This document shows positions 5,102 through 5,389 of a DNA stretch of 5,389 nucleotides, piece by piece (position 1 is the first letter of the stretch; the number at the start of each line of letters is the position of its first letter). The stretch covers positions 1 through 5,389 of the forward strand of contig JAAZIE010000109.1 in the NCBI GenBank assembly GCA_012510305.1, written 5' to 3'. This DNA comes from Bacillota bacterium (GTDB lineage Bacteria > Bacillota > Dethiobacteria > DTU022). Below the pieces are notes generated by a model that worked only from the letters and a program-made list of their open reading frames with translations, ran no database searches and was not told the DNA's origin. The translations under genes and the position numbers were made by a program.

Positions 5102-5389
5102 GTGGAATTTGACCTTTTTAGCGATCTGGTAGAGCGTACCGGGGGCGATATCTACCTGGGTGTGGTGGGGCCTGTCCGGACAGGCAAGTCAACCTTTATC
5201 CGCCGGTTTATGGAGCTGTTTGTTCTGCCGAAGATCGAAGATCCCCTTGAATTGGATCGCACTCGCGATGAGCTGCCCCAAGGGAGCGTGGGGAAGACCA
5301 TCATGACTACGGAGCCCAAATTTGTCCCCGATGAAGCGATCGAGATCACCGTAAACGATCACCTCAATTTACGGGTGCGCCTGGTGGAC
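5102..5389 (+). CDS. spoIVA: Stage IV sporulation protein A, N-terminal part (runs off the window)
   Basis: SpoIVA is a mother-cell ATPase that polymerises irreversibly on the forespore surface and forms the basement layer for the spore coat. Only the first 96 residues are here; the B. subtilis protein has about 490. They match the family closely: an N-terminal helix ending ERTGGDIYLGVVG (11-23), a Walker A loop GPVRTGKS (23-30) with Lys29 and Ser30, the conserved FIRRFMELFVLP, then DELPQGSVGKTIMTTEPKFVP, and LRVRLVD at the edge. In the family the final LVD is the Walker B strand and continues as CVGY. The gene starts with GTG, has a strong ribosome site and has its own sigma-E-like promoter, apart from the operon upstream. 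It proves that the lineage is, or descends from, an endospore former. No sign of decay is seen in this part. Confidence 0.96.
   Translation, partial: MEFDLFSDLVERTGGDIYLGVVGPVRTGKSTFIRRFMELFVLPKIEDPLELDRTRDELPQGSVGKTIMTTEPKFVPDEAIEITVNDHLNLRVRLVD

Noticed and set aside
5095..5112. Five-codon ATG frame overlapping the spoIVA start
   Set aside because: The ATG directly abuts the ribosome site with no spacing, and the site is correctly spaced for GTG 5102. It is probably chance.

Overview
The window looks like chromosomal DNA of an endospore-forming, fairly GC-rich member of the Bacillota, probably an anaerobic Clostridia-type lineage. The main evidence is the start of spoIVA, a gene confined to endospore formers, right behind the core genes der, plsY and gpsA, together with strong AGGAGG-type ribosome sites and TTG/GTG starts. 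The placement is an inference from gene content; no genus can be named from this sequence.

Layout. Positions 3-41 hold the probable tail of an unidentified upstream gene, whose TGA overlaps the ATG of a DUF3189-family gene (38-517). Facing it, on the minus strand, is a predicted lipoprotein with seven YWTD/DUF5050-like repeats (545-1615). The divergent gap 1616-1882 carries a weak promoter for the lipoprotein and a near-perfect sigma-A promoter (TTGACA-N17-GATAAT) for the rightward cluster. That cluster is der (1883-3211), plsY (3216-3824) and gpsA (3825-4826), with gaps of 4 and 0 bases, so it is almost certainly one operon. A hairpin followed by five T residues at 4835-4866 is the likely operon terminator. 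The 275-base gap 4827-5101 contains short repeats and inverted repeats and a sigma-E-like promoter. It leads into spoIVA (5102 onward), which starts with GTG and runs off the right edge.

How the genes work together. Der is a double GTPase needed for 50S ribosome assembly. GpsA makes sn-glycerol 3-phosphate from dihydroxyacetone phosphate, and PlsY acylates that same molecule to lysophosphatidic acid, so the last two genes are consecutive steps in phospholipid synthesis. SpoIVA is the ATPase that forms the basement layer of the spore coat in the mother cell, and its separate sigma-E-type promoter fits this. The DUF3189 gene and the lipoprotein have no known function.

Most of the window is ordinary core-genome content, and I see no clear new system. 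The points most worth a second look are the cysteine-bearing DUF3189 protein, the seven-repeat lipoprotein placed backwards beside the core cluster, and the structured gap before spoIVA. That gap has a three-arm set of mutually exclusive stems and an 8-bp inverted repeat abutting the promoter. No tRNA, rRNA, CRISPR array or insertion sequence was seen.
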